A DNA stretch of 64,000 bases from Larkinella sp. C7 (GTDB lineage: Bacteria; Bacteroidota; Bacteroidia; Cytophagales; Spirosomataceae): positions 372,338-436,337 of the forward strand of contig NZ_VBSL01000005.1 of NCBI RefSeq assembly GCF_006149005.1, in the 5' to 3' direction. The notes below the pieces were generated by a model, which saw only the letters and a list, made by a program, of their open reading frames with translations, did not search any database and was not told the DNA's origin. Within the stretch, counting starts at the first letter, position 1. Each line of letters starts with the position of its first letter. Shown one piece after another: positions 9,493-16,600 of this stretch. The position numbers and the translations under genes are program-made.

Positions 9493-9888
9493 TTACTTCA
9501 AACTCACTTCACGGTGCGCAACTTCAACGGGGGTGCTGGTTTGCACTTTCACCGTTTTGACGTCGGTTTTGACCCCGTCGGAAACTTCCACTTTGTAAAT
9601 TCCATCTTCCAGGTTGTTCAGGTCAAACCGGATGATCGACGACTCGTTGTCTTTGCCCAGTTTCAAAACCGTTAAGGTTTGCCCGGCTTCATCGACCAAC
9701 CGGATATCGACTTTGCTGTCTTTCGGTTTGCTGACGTTCACACTCACCTTCATGCTGTTAATCACCGGATAAACCGCCGATTGAAACGTGGATTTGGGCT
9801 CGGCGTTTTCTTTGTTGTCAGCGGCAAACGAAGCAGAAGAGGTACTCAGGGCCAAAGCAAGCAGAGCGGAAGCGAATAAGGTTTTCAT
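9493..9888 (-). CDS. Small secreted beta-sandwich protein, unknown function
   Basis: A 131-residue protein with a clear signal peptide (ending near SASFAA, about residue 23), so exported to the periplasm or beyond. The mature part is predicted beta-rich, and its end resembles the DUF3244/T9SS C-terminal sandwich type (sequence such as DLNNLEDGIYKVEVSDG), although it lacks a convincing full sorting domain. Small proteins of this type are frequent in Spirosomaceae; no function is known to me. It appears monocistronic, with a TACCTTTG box at 9974-9981 and a terminator at 9309-9343. Confidence 0.75.
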   Translation of the reverse strand: MKTLFASALLALALSTSSASFAADNKENAEPKSTFQSAVYPVINSMKVSVNVSKPKDSKVDIRLVDEAGQTLTVLKLGKDNESSIIRFDLNNLEDGIYKVEVSDGVKTDVKTVKVQTSTPVEVAHREVSLK

Positions 9889-9973
9889 TGTATTGGTTGT
9901 TTAAGGATGTTGTTAGCGTTTGTTGTTACTGCCGTTTTCCGGCTGCTGCGACGTTGCCGCCGTTTTGATGATT

Positions 9974-9981
9974 CAAAGGTA
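9974..9981 (-). promoter_or_regulatory. Candidate -7 box (TACCTTTG) for the small secreted protein gene
   Basis: The minus strand reads TACCTTTG, matching TAnnTTTG, 85 bases upstream of the ATG at 9888. No good -33 element is visible. Confidence 0.4.
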
Positions 9982-10069
9982 GCCATTTCATAAGGTACCT
10001 TGCTATACATAGTACTTTGGCGGTATAAATACCGGGATGAATGGTTGGTGGAATGGATAAACAAAAGGA

Positions 10070-10111
10070 ATCGCCCGCACCAACAACCGGCAGGTTGTCA
10101 GAACGGGCGAT
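10070..10111 (-). terminator. Stem-loop downstream of the SnoaL-like lipoprotein gene
   Basis: The outer arms ATCGCCCG (10070-10077) and CGGGCGAT (10104-10111) pair. An inner ACAACC/GGTTGT pair makes a second stem. On the minus strand the structure is followed by a T-rich stretch, and it lies just after the gene ending at 10145. Confidence 0.55.
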
Positions 10112-10144
10112 GAGATCTGAAGAAACTCTTAAAAATACGGGTTC

Positions 10145-10597
10145 TTACTTGACCCGAACGGGAAGGTCTTCCAGTTGAGCATAGCTGAGCTTCCAGGTGT
10201 TGTCAGCTCCTTTTTTCCAGAGCAGCATATAGTTCCCTTCACCGGTCCCGTGCGGTTCATCCGGGTTGGCGGGCAACACATCCACAGAGAACGTCCCGGC
10301 TTCATAGGCGGTTTGCTGATCGGTTGATGAACTGACCGCGAACGTTTTCAAATCGTCCAGCGTCGGCAAGGTGGCCCGAACCCATTTAGTGGCGACTTCG
10401 GACTTGCCCTGCCAGTGGCTGCTGCCCTGTACAAACTGAACATCGTCGGCCAGAAACCCGACAATTTTATCGGCTTCTTTCGTATTCCAGGCGGTGATAA
10501 ACTGCTTATTCAGTTCCTGCACATTGACTGTTTCATTGGCTGGCGAGCAGGCCGTAGTCAGCGTTGCCAGCATCAGTATGGCGATGAATGCTTTCAT
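10145..10597 (-). CDS. SnoaL-like/DUF4440 (NTF2-fold) lipoprotein
   Basis: A 150-residue protein with a lipoprotein signal (LTTAC, Cys at about residue 17), followed by one NTF2-like cone domain: an N-terminal helix FITAWNTKEADKIVGFLADD, a central QGKSEV segment and a final WKLSYAQLEDLPV strand. This pattern fits the DUF4440/SgcJ-EcaC group. Enzymatic function cannot be assigned. The open frame extends to 10675, but the ATG at 10597 begins the lipoprotein signal and is preferred. It follows the glycine-zipper gene by 43 bases on the same strand, so the two may share a transcript. Confidence 0.8.
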   Translation of the reverse strand: MKAFIAILMLATLTTACSPANETVNVQELNKQFITAWNTKEADKIVGFLADDVQFVQGSSHWQGKSEVATKWVRATLPTLDDLKTFAVSSSTDQQTAYEAGTFSVDVLPANPDEPHGTGEGNYMLLWKKGADNTWKLSYAQLEDLPVRVK

Positions 10598-10640
10598 GGT
10601 GTTTGCAATTTTAAGGTGTGATGAACAAGACGGAATGACG

Positions 10641-11168
10641 TTACCAGCTTTTCTGGCGGTATTCGGTCGCTCCATACGGCGCTGCCTGATCCCCGTAATA
10701 CGGATTGGGCAGATAGCCCTGGTTCAGGATATACAAGGCCGGATTGCTCTCGGTTTCCGGGACTGACACTGGTTGAACGGCACTGAAGGCCGGTTTTGTT
10801 GTCGACACGGCAGGTCTGGCGGCCACGGCGGTACGCTTCGTAATGGAAGGAGCCGCTCCCGTGCTGGTGGCCAGCGGCCGTTCTGCCGCCCGGCGACCGG
10901 CTTCCTGCCAGGCCGCTTTCTTGCGTTTGTTGTCGATGTGTTTCCCGACAGCGTACCCGGCGGCACCGCCGACTACTCCACCGACGACTCCACCCACCAC
11001 GCGATTCCGTTTATGGATGATGGCACCGGCGGCTGCTCCGGTTCCGGCCCCAATGGCGGTTCCTTTGGCCTGAGGGCTCCAGCTTTTCAGAATTTGAGCC
11101 TCCATTGAATGACCCGCCAGCAGTGCCACCAGCAGCATCAGGATAAAACCATTATGATTCGTTTTCAT
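10641..11168 (-). CDS. YMGG-like glycine-zipper protein, exported
   Basis: A 175-residue protein with a signal peptide, then a glycine-zipper region (about residues 36-77) rich in GxxxG spacing, such as GTAIGAGTGAAAGAI and VVGGVVGGVVGGAAGYAVGK. This is the YMGG-like/Gly-zipper pattern of envelope proteins. The rest is basic, Ala/Thr/Pro-rich and low complexity, ending with Tyr/Pro-rich sequence. Membrane association is likely; a specific role is unknown. It lies upstream of the SnoaL-like lipoprotein gene. Confidence 0.8.
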   Translation of the reverse strand: MKTNHNGFILMLLVALLAGHSMEAQILKSWSPQAKGTAIGAGTGAAAGAIIHKRNRVVGGVVGGVVGGAAGYAVGKHIDNKRKKAAWQEAGRRAAERPLATSTGAAPSITKRTAVAARPAVSTTKPAFSAVQPVSVPETESNPALYILNQGYLPNPYYGDQAAPYGATEYRQKSW

Positions 11169-11320
11169 AGCGTTCTACGTTAAGTTGAATGCCCTATAGA
11201 CACGCTTATGTGCCAATAGTTTAAAAAACGGTAACATTAAAGAAATGTTTGATGCGCAAAAAGTCGCAATCGACCCGGTCAATGTCGCAGTCATACACCC
11301 CGAAAAACCGGGTTCGGCCG

Positions 11321-11328
11321 TACTTTTG
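11321..11328 (+). promoter_or_regulatory. Candidate -7 box (TACTTTTG) for the VOC gene
   Basis: TACTTTTG fully matches TAnnTTTG and lies 28 bases before the ATG at 11357. It falls inside the upstream frame extension, which supports the shorter start. Confidence 0.5.
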
Positions 11329-11356
11329 TCAGGTAAACTTTAAACCACAAATACAC

Positions 11357-11788
11357 ATGGCCACTCAAATTTTTGTAAACCTGCCCGTTAAAGACCTGAA
11401 CAGATCTGTCGATTTTTTTACAAAGCTTGGTTACCGCTTTAACCCCCAGTTTACGGACGAAAAAGCCACCTGTATGATCATCAGCGAGGATATTTTTGTC
11501 ATGCTGCTGGTGGAACCGTTCTTCCAGTCATTCACCAAAAAAGCGATTGCCGATTCGACCCAAACCACCGAATCGATCATCTGCCTTTCTGCCGAAAGCC
11601 GGGAGGCTGTCGATGAGCTGGTCAGCAAAGCGGTGGCAGCCGGTGGAAAAACACCGAATGAAAAACAGGATCAGGGCTTTATGTACGGACACGGTTTTGA
11701 GGACCTGGACGGACACCTGTGGGAAGTAATGTGGATGGACCCCAGCGCCATCGAACAGGAACAACCAGCAGCCGAAGCCAGTAAGTAA
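11357..11788 (+). CDS. VOC family protein (glyoxalase/bleomycin-resistance fold)
   Basis: A 143-residue single-domain VOC protein. It begins with the standard beta strand plus helix (FVNLPVKDLNRSVDFFTKLG) and ends with the DLDGHLWEVMWMD motif, in which the Glu usually serves as a metal ligand. VOC proteins include glyoxalases, dioxygenases and antibiotic-binding proteins; this one is of the uncharacterised PhnB/lactoylglutathione lyase-like kind, so the substrate is unknown. The open frame begins at 11249, but the ATG at 11357 fits the domain and lies downstream of a TACTTTTG box. It converges on the efflux gene, with a strong shared terminator. Confidence 0.85.
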   Translation: MATQIFVNLPVKDLNRSVDFFTKLGYRFNPQFTDEKATCMIISEDIFVMLLVEPFFQSFTKKAIADSTQTTESIICLSAESREAVDELVSKAVAAGGKTPNEKQDQGFMYGHGFEDLDGHLWEVMWMDPSAIEQEQPAAEASK

Positions 11789-11811
11789 ACACCGGAAAGA
11801 CTTCAATTTGT

Positions 11812-11860
11812 AACGCATAAAAAAACCGTAGCGAGGCTCGCTACGGTTTTTTTATGCGTT
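11812..11860. terminator. Bidirectional terminator, 24-base perfect arms
   Basis: Bases 11812-11835 and 11837-11860 form a perfect 24-base inverted repeat. The GC-rich core CCGTAGCGAG is flanked by A7 and T7 runs, giving a functional terminator on both strands between the convergent VOC and efflux genes. Confidence 0.9.
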
Positions 11861-11875
11861 TGATACAACCATCTC

Positions 11876-13111
11876 TTACAACGCCACTTCCGAAAGTGAT
11901 TCTTCAAAACCGGCTTTCTTCGCCCGGTAATGAATCACCCGTTGTCCTGTCACAAAAATAGCCAGACCACTCACCACGCAGATCAGCATCGTACCTACCA
12001 TCGGTATGGCGGTGTGGTTGTGGAAAATGCTGACGACTGCGGAAACCAACGCACCAAAGCCCATCCGGAAGCTGCCCATCAGTGCGGCCGCGCTACCCGC
12101 ATGACGGGAGAAGGGAGAAAGTGAAAGTGCCGAGGCATTCGGGCCGGTCAGTCCCTGACCGGCGAGAAACAAAAACAGCATGGCGATCAAACCGTAGGGG
12201 CCAAACCAGCCCGCCCAGGTTCCCCAAACCATCAGCAAGCCGACTATGGATTGGTAGGTCAACGTGGCATAAATGATCTGCTCGCTCCGAAACCGCTTCA
12301 ACAGAATGTGATTCAATTGCGTTGGCGCAATCATGCTAATGGCTAAAAAGGCAAACACCCAGCCATATTGCTGCTCACTGATCCGGTAGATGTTCATAAA
12401 GACATCGGGTGAACCGGAAATATAGGCGAAAGGAGCCGATGTGGCAATCCCGCCCACCAGCGTATAGGTCAAAAACTGTGGATGTTTTGCCACCGTCAGA
12501 AAGCTACTCAGAACGGCTTTGGGCCGGAGGGACAACGAGGGATCGGCTTTTTTACCATCGGGCAAAACAAAATAAATAGCCACCAGAATGAGCGCGGTTA
12601 TACCCGCCAGAATCAGGAATATCGAATGCCAGCCCAAGGCCACCGTGGCATAACCGCCTACCGTGGGCGCAATCATCGGCGAAATGGCCAGCACCAGCGT
12701 CAGCAGCGAAAAAACCTGGGCAATCTTTGAAACCGGAAATAAATCGCGCACCAGTGCCTGAGCCGCCACCAACCCGACACAGCCCCCGACAGCCTGCAAA
12801 AGCCGCATCAAAATCAGGGTTTCGATCGACGTCGTTTGCGCACAGCCAATCGAGGCCAGTAGATACAGCACCAGCCCCGCATACAACGGGCGTTTCCGAC
12901 CATAGCGATCCAACAGCGGTCCATACAGGAGTTGCCCCACCGAAATACCGATCAGGTAAGCGGTCAGTGAAAGCTGCACCTGTTCGATGGTGGTGTTGAG
13001 GCTTTTCGCAATGGCCGGAAAACCCGGCAGATACATGTCAATGGAAAATGGACTGATCGTAGTGAGCGTTCCTAAAATCAGGATCACAATAAAATGCTGT
13101 CGGCGCGTCAT
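11876..13111 (-). CDS. Bcr/CflA family multidrug efflux MFS transporter
   Basis: A 411-residue 12-TM major facilitator protein of the Bcr/CflA (DHA1) drug:H+ antiporter family. Hallmarks are the first-helix motif SPFSIDMYLPGFPAI, the loop 2-3 motif GPLLDRYGRKRPLY (MFS motif A, at about residues 65-80), and RLLQAVGGC in TM4. Likely exports small toxic compounds or dipeptides across the inner membrane. The frame is open to 13147, but the ATG at 13111 starts the usual MTRRQ N-terminus. A TACTTTTG promoter box at 13133-13140 lies inside the upstream extension, so 13111 is favoured. It appears monocistronic. Confidence 0.9.
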   Translation of the reverse strand: MTRRQHFIVILILGTLTTISPFSIDMYLPGFPAIAKSLNTTIEQVQLSLTAYLIGISVGQLLYGPLLDRYGRKRPLYAGLVLYLLASIGCAQTTSIETLILMRLLQAVGGCVGLVAAQALVRDLFPVSKIAQVFSLLTLVLAISPMIAPTVGGYATVALGWHSIFLILAGITALILVAIYFVLPDGKKADPSLSLRPKAVLSSFLTVAKHPQFLTYTLVGGIATSAPFAYISGSPDVFMNIYRISEQQYGWVFAFLAISMIAPTQLNHILLKRFRSEQIIYATLTYQSIVGLLMVWGTWAGWFGPYGLIAMLFLFLAGQGLTGPNASALSLSPFSRHAGSAAALMGSFRMGFGALVSAVVSIFHNHTAIPMVGTMLICVVSGLAIFVTGQRVIHYRAKKAGFEESLSEVAL

Positions 13112-13132
13112 GAACTGCGGAAGAGGTTCTTG

Positions 13133-13140
13133 CAAAAGTA
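13133..13140 (-). promoter_or_regulatory. Candidate -7 box (TACTTTTG) for the efflux gene
   Basis: The minus strand reads TACTTTTG, 21 bases upstream of the ATG at 13111, and overlaps the 5' extension of the open frame. Confidence 0.5.
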
Positions 13141-13228
13141 CGCGCAACGACCACCGATTGTTCCCGATATTGTATTTTTTTTAGAAAACGGTCCAAAAAC
13201 ATCTCCTATTCTGTGTACTTCCTGTGTC

Positions 13229-14233
13229 TTAGAACTTAAAACCAAGGCTGGCGCTGACCATTCGAAGCTTGGCATTCTCGGCCTTATACACGTCTTTGAT
13301 GCCATGATGGTAGGACACATCGAGGGTAACCGGCCCCAGATCGAAGCCCACACCGCCCAGTACATTGACGACGGTTTTGTTGTAATCGTCGTCGGTCAGG
13401 TTGAAATCATTTTTATCGGCATTCAGTAAATACGACAATTCGGCCCCCGCCTGAATCCGGATTCCCGTCCGCTTGGTCTGGGTCATGGCCGGCCGAAACC
13501 CGATCTGGAGCGGAATCTGAACGTAATGGGTATTGATGGTGCTGTTGATGTCGTCCAGCGAGGTTCCTTTATCGTCCTTGCTGTAGAGTTTCGACGAAAC
13601 GCCCACGTATTCAACACCCAATTGCCCAAACAGCCGTCCTCCTCCGCGAACGTAAACGCCGAGTTGGTAGCCCACCCGGGCTTTGGATTCCAGGCTATCC
13701 TGATCCGTCGAATACTTCGAAAAATTGGGTCCGGCGTAAACCCCAATCGAAACGTTGTCGCGTTTGAGCACTTTTTCCGGTTTCGACAGGCGGTTCGGCG
13801 AAGTGGCTGTTGTAGCCTCTTTCAATTGCCCAAGATCCGTTTGCATGCTGTCAATTTTGGTGTTCTGAGCCTCGATCATCTTGCGCAAAGCCCGAATTTC
13901 ATCCGGGTTCGATGCCACGTTCGCTGTCGAAAAAACCGCAGAACCTGTGGTTACCTGGCCGTCGCGGGGCAGACTGACCGACGATTGTGATTCATAGACG
14001 GGTGAATCAACAGAAAGTGATGCCGTCGATCCGGAAACGGGTGCCGGGATCGAAAACGAATGGGTCAGGCGTTTTTCCGTTACCCGTTTTTCATAAATGA
14101 CAGACTCGGTGCGTTCGATCACCGGCGCTTCGGTTCGCAGGTCGGTTTTTTCGGATGAAACTGTCGGCTGTTGCGCCCACGAAGGAGCTTGAGTGACAAA
14201 TGCAAGGGTAGCTACAAAGAGAATCCGATTCAT
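13229..14233 (-). CDS. Outer-membrane beta-barrel (PorT-like) protein with coiled-coil segment
   Basis: A 334-residue protein with a signal peptide (cleavage near SWAQQ, residue 21). A low-complexity Ser/Thr/Val-rich region follows, then a short predicted coiled coil (about residues 113-143, EIRALRKMIEAQNTKIDSMQ). The C-terminal domain, about 170 residues, matches the outer-membrane beta-barrel/porin family group (NVSIGVYAGPNFSKY start, final strand MVSASLGFKF ending in Phe). It is probably an outer-membrane protein whose periplasmic coiled coil contacts peptidoglycan or a partner. Substrate and role are unknown. No operon partner is obvious. Confidence 0.8.
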   Translation of the reverse strand: MNRILFVATLAFVTQAPSWAQQPTVSSEKTDLRTEAPVIERTESVIYEKRVTEKRLTHSFSIPAPVSGSTASLSVDSPVYESQSSVSLPRDGQVTTGSAVFSTANVASNPDEIRALRKMIEAQNTKIDSMQTDLGQLKEATTATSPNRLSKPEKVLKRDNVSIGVYAGPNFSKYSTDQDSLESKARVGYQLGVYVRGGGRLFGQLGVEYVGVSSKLYSKDDKGTSLDDINSTINTHYVQIPLQIGFRPAMTQTKRTGIRIQAGAELSYLLNADKNDFNLTDDDYNKTVVNVLGGVGFDLGPVTLDVSYHHGIKDVYKAENAKLRMVSASLGFKF

Positions 14234-14484
14234 CGGTCTTGGTCGTAAAAGTGAGAAATCATTTCCTATTGGAAGGATTTCGGATCAAAAAGTCACTTTC
14301 AGGAACAGAAGACGGTTTTTCGGATTAATATTATTTAATAAATTCTTGAAATAGTAAAACTTAAAAAGCGAAAATGAGCACTAAAAAACAGACCCATTTG
14401 CCGGTCTTCCTGCAATGGAACCACTCACAAGCGGTGTCGTCCCTGCATCTAAATGAACGAACGCGCTCACACCAACGGAAAGAT

Positions 14485-15165
14485 TTATTGGTTGGTCAGG
14501 ACGTTCATACTCTGGAAAATTCGCTCGGCCACTTTCTGATTTCCCTTCTCGTTGAGGTGTAAGGGATCGAACCGCAATGATCTCGGCACCACATCATCCG
14601 TATGATCGACAATATCCAGGTAGCTCGACCGGTCATATTGTGACAGTAAATACGCGTGAATATTGACATAATGATCGCCATAGATCGTAAACAATTCGCC
14701 ATTCAGTTTCATGATGGCGTCGTGGCCTGCCCCAAAAACGTCTTCGTTCTGGCCAAAGCTACCATTTACAATGCTCAGTACCAGATACCGATCGTGCCCT
14801 AACGCCTTCACCATCGACGCGATGTCGGCTTTGATTTGTTCGGGTTCGAGGTAATTATTGCGACCCGCCCAAATGATCGTATTGTACGAATGTTTGTCCG
14901 TTGCAGCCAGCATTCGCTTGGCAATCTGGTAGCTTTTTTCTCCGGAGATTCCCTCGTTCACAAACGTGTACTGCGGGGCCAGTTTCTGTAGCTCAATCAG
15001 ATACGAGCTGCCATTGCTGCCCTCCGTCATGCTATCCCCCCACCCTACAATGACATTCGAGCCTTTGTCTTTGGGCGATAATCCATCAAAAAGGGTACAA
15101 CCTAAAACCGTGTAAACGACTAAAAAAAAGCTCAGCCGGGAAAAAATACGAAACAGAATGGCCAT
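14485..15165 (-). CDS. SGNH/GDSL hydrolase lipoprotein
   Basis: A 226-residue SGNH-fold esterase-like protein. The N-terminus is a lipoprotein signal with Cys at about residue 23 (VYTVLGC). Block I is GWGDSMTEG with the catalytic Ser, block III is WAGRNNY, and block V is DPLHLNEKG with the catalytic Asp and His. It is likely a membrane-anchored esterase or acetylhydrolase acting in the periplasm; the substrate is not predictable. The start at 15165 gives a normal lipoprotein signal. Its 5' neighbour on the same strand is the lone receiver gene, 160 bases upstream. Confidence 0.85.
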   Translation of the reverse strand: MAILFRIFSRLSFFLVVYTVLGCTLFDGLSPKDKGSNVIVGWGDSMTEGSNGSSYLIELQKLAPQYTFVNEGISGEKSYQIAKRMLAATDKHSYNTIIWAGRNNYLEPEQIKADIASMVKALGHDRYLVLSIVNGSFGQNEDVFGAGHDAIMKLNGELFTIYGDHYVNIHAYLLSQYDRSSYLDIVDHTDDVVPRSLRFDPLHLNEKGNQKVAERIFQSMNVLTNQ

Positions 15166-15327
15166 AGAATGCGGAAACCAAGGCTGGAAAAAATACGAGA
15201 TTCAGGAGCCGCCCCCTGTCGAACCCAACCGACTTCATCGGCTGCGACACGGTGTTTTCGGTCGAATAGTAAACGGCTGATTCAATCCCGAAATTGTATG
15301 GCTCTTCTAATTGACCAAACAGAGCGG

Positions 15328-15768
15328 TTACAACGTGCTGTTGGGATGCAGACAGTTCTGCCAGTAGGCAACGAGAAGTTTCATTTGCTGTTGAAAACCG
15401 GCATAGTCCGACGCTTTCTGGAAAAAGCCCTGAACTTCCTGTTCATAGGCTTCACGGATGATGTCGGGGTTGGCGGCAGTTGTCAAATACACAAACGGAA
15501 TGGATTTCTGGCGCAGATAGTCACTCTTGTTGATCCGCCGGCGCAGTTCCAGCCCGTTCATGATGGGCATGTTGATGTCACACAAAATCAGGAAAGGCTG
15601 TTCGTCGGTCGCTTCCAGATACTGCAAAGCCAGTTGGCCATTGGAGAAAAAACGGATTTCGTTGGAAATGTCCAACTGCTTTATAATTTGCGCCAGCAGA
15701 AATTGGTCGTCATCATCATCCTCGATAGAAATAATGGGACCTTTCAATGACAGGTTACTTTGAGCCAT
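15328..15768 (-). CDS. Single-domain response regulator (CheY/Rcp1-like)
   Basis: A 146-residue stand-alone receiver domain. The acidic pocket is the run EDDDDD at residues 16-21, the phospho-acceptor is D64 (ILCDINMP), the switch Thr is in YLTTAAN and the conserved Lys is in FFQKAS. This is the Rcp1-type layout, often partnered with phytochrome-like or hybrid kinases in Bacteroidota. There is no output domain, so it would act by protein contact or phosphotransfer. No cognate kinase is adjacent. A TATATTTG promoter box lies at 15796-15803. Confidence 0.9.
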   Translation of the reverse strand: MAQSNLSLKGPIISIEDDDDDQFLLAQIIKQLDISNEIRFFSNGQLALQYLEATDEQPFLILCDINMPIMNGLELRRRINKSDYLRQKSIPFVYLTTAANPDIIREAYEQEVQGFFQKASDYAGFQQQMKLLVAYWQNCLHPNSTL

Positions 15769-15795
15769 ACGGGGTCAGTTGCCTACGGTTGTTTA

Positions 15796-15803
15796 CAAAT
15801 ATA
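15796..15803 (-). promoter_or_regulatory. Candidate -7 box (TATATTTG) for the lone receiver gene
   Basis: The minus strand reads TATATTTG, a match to TAnnTTTG, 27 bases upstream of the ATG at 15768. Confidence 0.45.
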
Positions 15804-15925
15804 CATCAACATTTGTACGATTTTTGTAAACAGGGCCGACCAACTGCCGGAAGCACCGTGCTCAGACTTCCGGACACGGCGGGTATTTTTTTCAAAACCA
15901 GCGTTGAAAAGCCCGGGGGCCTTTG

Positions 15926-16555
15926 TTAAATCAAGCGGTATAATTCGGCCAAATCCTTGAGCATGATGACGTTATCGACCCGCAGTTTGTCATAAATCCG
16001 GGCTTTGTGCGTCCCAACCGTGGAAGTATGAATATTTAAATAATCGGCAATGGTGCTCACCGATGTGCCTTTGAACAGATGTTGGGCAATTTCAAACTCC
16101 CGGTTCGACAGCAGTTGAAAAGGATCCAGTTCGTCCGCCTGATGCCGGTCTTCCTGCGTCTGGTCCAGCAACGAGGGATCCATGTATTTTCGGCCCGCCA
16201 GGATACTCCGCACCGCCATCAGGATTTCCGGGTCGCCCGCTTCTTTGCTCAAATACCCCTTTACCCCCATTTGCAGATACCGCTTCAGGAACGCATATTT
16301 GGTGACGGTCGTGAAGAGAAGGATGGGTAGATCAGGCACCATTTTGCGGAGATTTTCCAGAAAACTGAACGTATCGGTATTCGGCAGGTTCAGTTCCATG
16401 ATCACCAGATCATAGTCCATGTCCATGATTTTCCGGAAAGCCACCCCGCCATTCTGAGCCTCGTCGATCTGGATCGTGCCGTAGTAGTCTTTCAACAACA
16501 GACGGATGCCCGAGCGCACAATAGAATGGCCATCGACAACTACTAATTTATGCAT
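15926..16555 (-). CDS. NarL/FixJ-type response regulator with Glu at the phospho-acceptor site
   Basis: A 209-residue two-domain regulator. A receiver (about residues 1-120) is followed by a LuxR-type HTH (about 145-205; LLSNREFEIAQHLFKGTSVS, then STVGTHKARIYDKL). The receiver is atypical. The expected VVVDD acidic pair reads VVVDG, the phospho-acceptor Asp is Glu54 (VIMELNLP; the codon on the minus strand is GAA), and the usual P-x-M-x-G loop reads PNTDTF. A Lys is kept in YLSKEA. It therefore probably cannot be phosphorylated normally and may be constitutively active or controlled otherwise. It starts 45 bases after the capD-like gene on the same strand, suggesting co-transcription and perhaps control of surface polysaccharide genes. 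Confidence 0.9.
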   Translation of the reverse strand: MHKLVVVDGHSIVRSGIRLLLKDYYGTIQIDEAQNGGVAFRKIMDMDYDLVIMELNLPNTDTFSFLENLRKMVPDLPILLFTTVTKYAFLKRYLQMGVKGYLSKEAGDPEILMAVRSILAGRKYMDPSLLDQTQEDRHQADELDPFQLLSNREFEIAQHLFKGTSVSTIADYLNIHTSTVGTHKARIYDKLRVDNVIMLKDLAELYRLI

Positions 16556-16600
16556 GATTCGGTTGGTGTTTGTTCCGGATCGACCGCCCTTCGGCCGGTC

